From NCBI GenBank assembly GCA_039931555.1, contig JBDTRP010000141.1:23977-87976 (forward strand): a stretch of 64,000 nucleotides of DNA. Reading direction: 5' to 3'. The translations under genes and the position numbers were made by a program. Source of the stretch: JAENVT01 sp039931555. GTDB taxonomy: Bacteria; Actinomycetota; Acidimicrobiia; Acidimicrobiales; Ilumatobacteraceae. The notes under the pieces are model-generated. The model saw only the letters and a list, made by a program, of their open reading frames with translations, made no database searches and was not told where the DNA came from. Numbering within the stretch: position 1 is the stretch's first letter; each line of letters opens with the position of its first letter. Of this stretch, positions 62,123 through 64,000 are shown piece after piece.

Positions 62123-62549
62123 GGGTTCTCCTTGGATCATGAGAGCCTGGGGAACCGTTCGTCACGAAGTCACCGCGGTGAGGATTCTCACATCCTCAGT
62201 CAACGCTGAGCCGCAGGCCCAACGGAACCTTCGCTCTCGGTTTGTTGACAGCTCCCATTGTCCTCGCGCTGTCCGCGCGATAACAGGGCACTACGTCGCT
62301 CTCCGTGCTCATCTTGGGGTTCGAGTGTGCGCCGAGGTCCCGGGGGTGAACGAACGTGGCGCTCAGATCGGCCAGGAAGATGCCGATGGATGGCTATCCG
62401 GTCCACTGTGAGCCCGCTGTCGCGGCCCGGGCCATTTCCGGCTCACACCCAGACGACCGTGCGTTCCAAGGCTGCCGTCGCCGCCACGTTGGCTTCCACC
62501 TCATGGCGATCTCCCCGAAACCCTGAGACCTAGCTACTTGATTTCTCAG
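62123..62549. other. Intergenic region left of the tRNA-Arg fragment
   Basis: No supported gene. Open frames here lack protein-like composition. Confidence 0.45.
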
Positions 62550-62593
62550 TGCGTCCGGAGGGACTCGAACCCCCAACCGTCTGATCCGAAGTC
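62550..62593 (-). other. 3' half of a tRNA-Arg gene: probable attachment-site scar
   Basis: Read on the minus strand, 62593-62550 gives the anticodon loop and 3' stem (CTTCGGA TCAGA, anticodon TCG), then a T-arm with GGGGGTTCGAGTCCC, then the acceptor arm CCGGACGCA. That is a good match to the 3' half of actinobacterial tRNA-Arg(TCG). The 5' anticodon arm should read TCTGA but is TCAGA, and no D-arm or 5' acceptor arm lies beyond it. Integrases often recombine at exactly this part of tRNA genes and leave such a copy at one end of the element. Confidence 0.75.
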
Positions 62594-62761
62594 TGAGTCG
62601 GGCACGTCCAACGGGTGTTGAGCGGTGCTGATTTATAGTGTCTGAGCTGGACTTTCGCGAATTGAGTGGACGGCGCACCACAAGCCAGCATGGTCGAATA
62701 TCAGACGAATTGATACATTTCCAATACCGATTTGGGGTGATTTCAAAGGTCTGTCCAGCGG
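62594..62761. other. AT-richer stretch just inside the putative element
   Basis: Low-GC sequence with TTTATAGTG and GAATTGATACATTTCC, unlike the chromosome to its left. No gene seen. Confidence 0.4.
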
Positions 62762-64000
62762 TCAGGTTGCCTGGGCGTGGCCGATCCAGCCGTTGATATC
62801 GACGACAACATCAGTAGCGAGGTTGGCGTAAAGGCAGATCGAGCCGGACGTCGACACCGGTGCAAGGACAGCATTGGCGACCGTCTGGCCGGGCACGAAG
62901 TTGAGGCTCGAAACCTCCTCGAGGACCCCGCACGAGAACACAGTGATGAACCCCGCACCGACTGGGTTGACAGCAGTCACGTTCAACGACACGGCCGAGA
63001 CACCGGACGCCGGCACGAGGCCGGGAATGTCGGTGACTTTGAGCTCCAAGATGTTGCTCCCGCCGATCGATGATTTCGGGACCGTCCGCAACGCGTCAGG
63101 TGACTCGCCGGCGCGCGTGTCGGCGACACGGTCTGGGCCGGCAGGATTGAAGCCAGAGCCTGCCGTCAGCCAGCCGTTGATGTCGACGACCAGATCGACA
63201 CTCGCCATCGAGTAGAAGCACACTGTTCCCGACGGCGATACGGGAGCGATCACGGCATTGGCGACGGTGGCCCCGGCCACGTAGTTCACCGATGAGACGA
63301 GCGAGCGAGTACCACAGGGGTAGACGGTGACAAAGCCGGCGGAGGCCGGGTTGGTCACGACCACGTTCAATGACACCGCGCTAACACCCGCCGCCGGGAC
63401 GAACCCGGCGAGGTCGGTGATCTGCACCTCGAGGACACCAGCAGCGGCAACCTGCGTCTTGCTGACGGCGCGCAGCGCATCCGGGCTGGCACCGCTGCGC
63501 GTGTCGAAGACACGCTTGGGTCCCACTGCGTTGAACGCTGCACCCGTCGCAAACCAGCCGTTGACGTCGACGATCACATCCGTTGTCGTGTTCGAATAGA
63601 AGCACACGTCACCGGATGCAGACAGCGGGGTAATGACGGCGTTGGCCACGGTGGCACCGGCCGCGAAGTTGACGCTCGAGACCAGTTCGCGGGTTCCGCA
63701 GGCGTAGACGGTGACGTACCCGGCCGCGCTCGAACCAGTGACCGTCACATTCAGCGACACCGCCGAGACGCCGGCCGCAGGAACCAGGCCGGGGAGATCG
63801 GTGAGGTGGACACGTAGTTCGACCGGGCCGCCGATGACGGCTTTGGTCACCTGACGCAATGCGTTGGCAGACATGCCTGGGCGAGTGTCGAATACTCGCT
63901 TCGGCCCGACCGAGACGAAATCGTCACCGGCGTATCCGCCCGGGGGGGGGACTGTCGGAATTTCGGTGTAACCGAGTCTGGGTCGGTCATTGGTTGTTGG
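62762..64000 (-). CDS. Secreted repeat protein, N-terminus outside window
   Basis: 412 codons are open to the window edge; the first in-frame ATG (63874) is internal, because coding continues upstream (TNDRPRLGYTEIPTVPPPGG). Three tandem repeats of about 120 residues each run: GPKRVFDTR, then PAAGVSAVSLNV, TVYACGTRELVSSVNFA, GATVANAVI, CFYSNTTTDVIVDVNGW. Each repeat has two cysteines that could pair. The same repeat is common in exported acidimicrobial proteins, from memory. The gene ends GWIGHAQAT with no wall anchor. Nine Gs in a row at 63942-63950 encode part of the proline linker. It lies inside the putative tRNA-Arg element. Confidence 0.75.
   Translation of the reverse strand, partial: PTTNDRPRLGYTEIPTVPPPGGYAGDDFVSVGPKRVFDTRPGMSANALRQVTKAVIGGPVELRVHLTDLPGLVPAAGVSAVSLNVTVTGSSAAGYVTVYACGTRELVSSVNFAAGATVANAVITPLSASGDVCFYSNTTTDVIVDVNGWFATGAAFNAVGPKRVFDTRSGASPDALRAVSKTQVAAAGVLEVQITDLAGFVPAAGVSAVSLNVVVTNPASAGFVTVYPCGTRSLVSSVNYVAGATVANAVIAPVSPSGTVCFYSMASVDLVVDINGWLTAGSGFNPAGPDRVADTRAGESPDALRTVPKSSIGGSNILELKVTDIPGLVPASGVSAVSLNVTAVNPVGAGFITVFSCGVLEEVSSLNFVPGQTVANAVLAPVSTSGSICLYANLATDVVVDINGWIGHAQAT

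Noticed and set aside
62550..62640. A complete tRNA-Arg gene
   Set aside because: Only the 3' half is present; the 5' anticodon arm is not complementary, and no D-arm or 5' acceptor arm can be found.
63942..63950. A frameshift in the repeat protein at the poly-G tract
   Set aside because: With nine Gs the frame stays open and gives a sensible proline linker, so the gene is intact in this sequence.

Overview
The window is high-GC actinobacterial DNA. Gene content and order fit class Acidimicrobiia, perhaps an Ilumatobacter relative; the lineage is inferred, not computed. Support comes from two tiny actinobacterial ribosomal proteins (bL37-like at 1371 and bS22/COX24-like at 29455), from gene orders typical of actinobacteria (metG-tatD-rlpA-like-rsmA-ispE, glmU-prs-rplY-pth-mfd, mazG-eno-divIC), and from many starts lying just after a TAnnnT -10 element, which suggests leaderless mRNAs.

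Layout. 1-4988: end of a prolyl oligopeptidase, bL37, a PHP hydrolase, an LPXTG-type surface protein and ychF. 5063-9312: an accessory island between two 62-base direct repeats. It holds a frameshifted Xis-Int fusion recombinase, two frameshifted small genes (XRE regulator and an immunity-like protein), an intact HEPN/MNT toxin-antitoxin pair with an operator-like dyad, and an antitoxin-like remnant. 9370-13937: YcaQ-like glycosylase, DUF885 protein, DMT exporter. 14086-22102: a polyamine-type ABC importer, a Rieske oxygenase and two class III aminotransferases around a double palindromic operator, read here as one amine uptake and breakdown unit.

22051-46810 is mostly housekeeping: tRNA and rRNA methylation, metG, tatD, rsmA, ispE, tRNA-Gln, glmU, prs, rplY, pth, mfd, mazG, eno and divIC. 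Within it glmU has lost its acetyltransferase half, and a comB-like gene survives only as fragments. 46931-58866 is accessory metabolism: an orphan molybdopterin hydroxylase large subunit, a MarR-ABC efflux module, a tightly overlapped aminotransferase-SDR-SDR-Lrp operon, an aldehyde dehydrogenase and a truncated AAA regulator. 59182-62122 holds a membrane GGDEF-EAL protein and an acyltransferase-like protein. At 62550-62593 lies the 3' half of a tRNA-Arg gene, probably an attachment-site scar. AT-richer DNA follows, then a secreted repeat protein that runs off the window, so an integrated element probably begins there.
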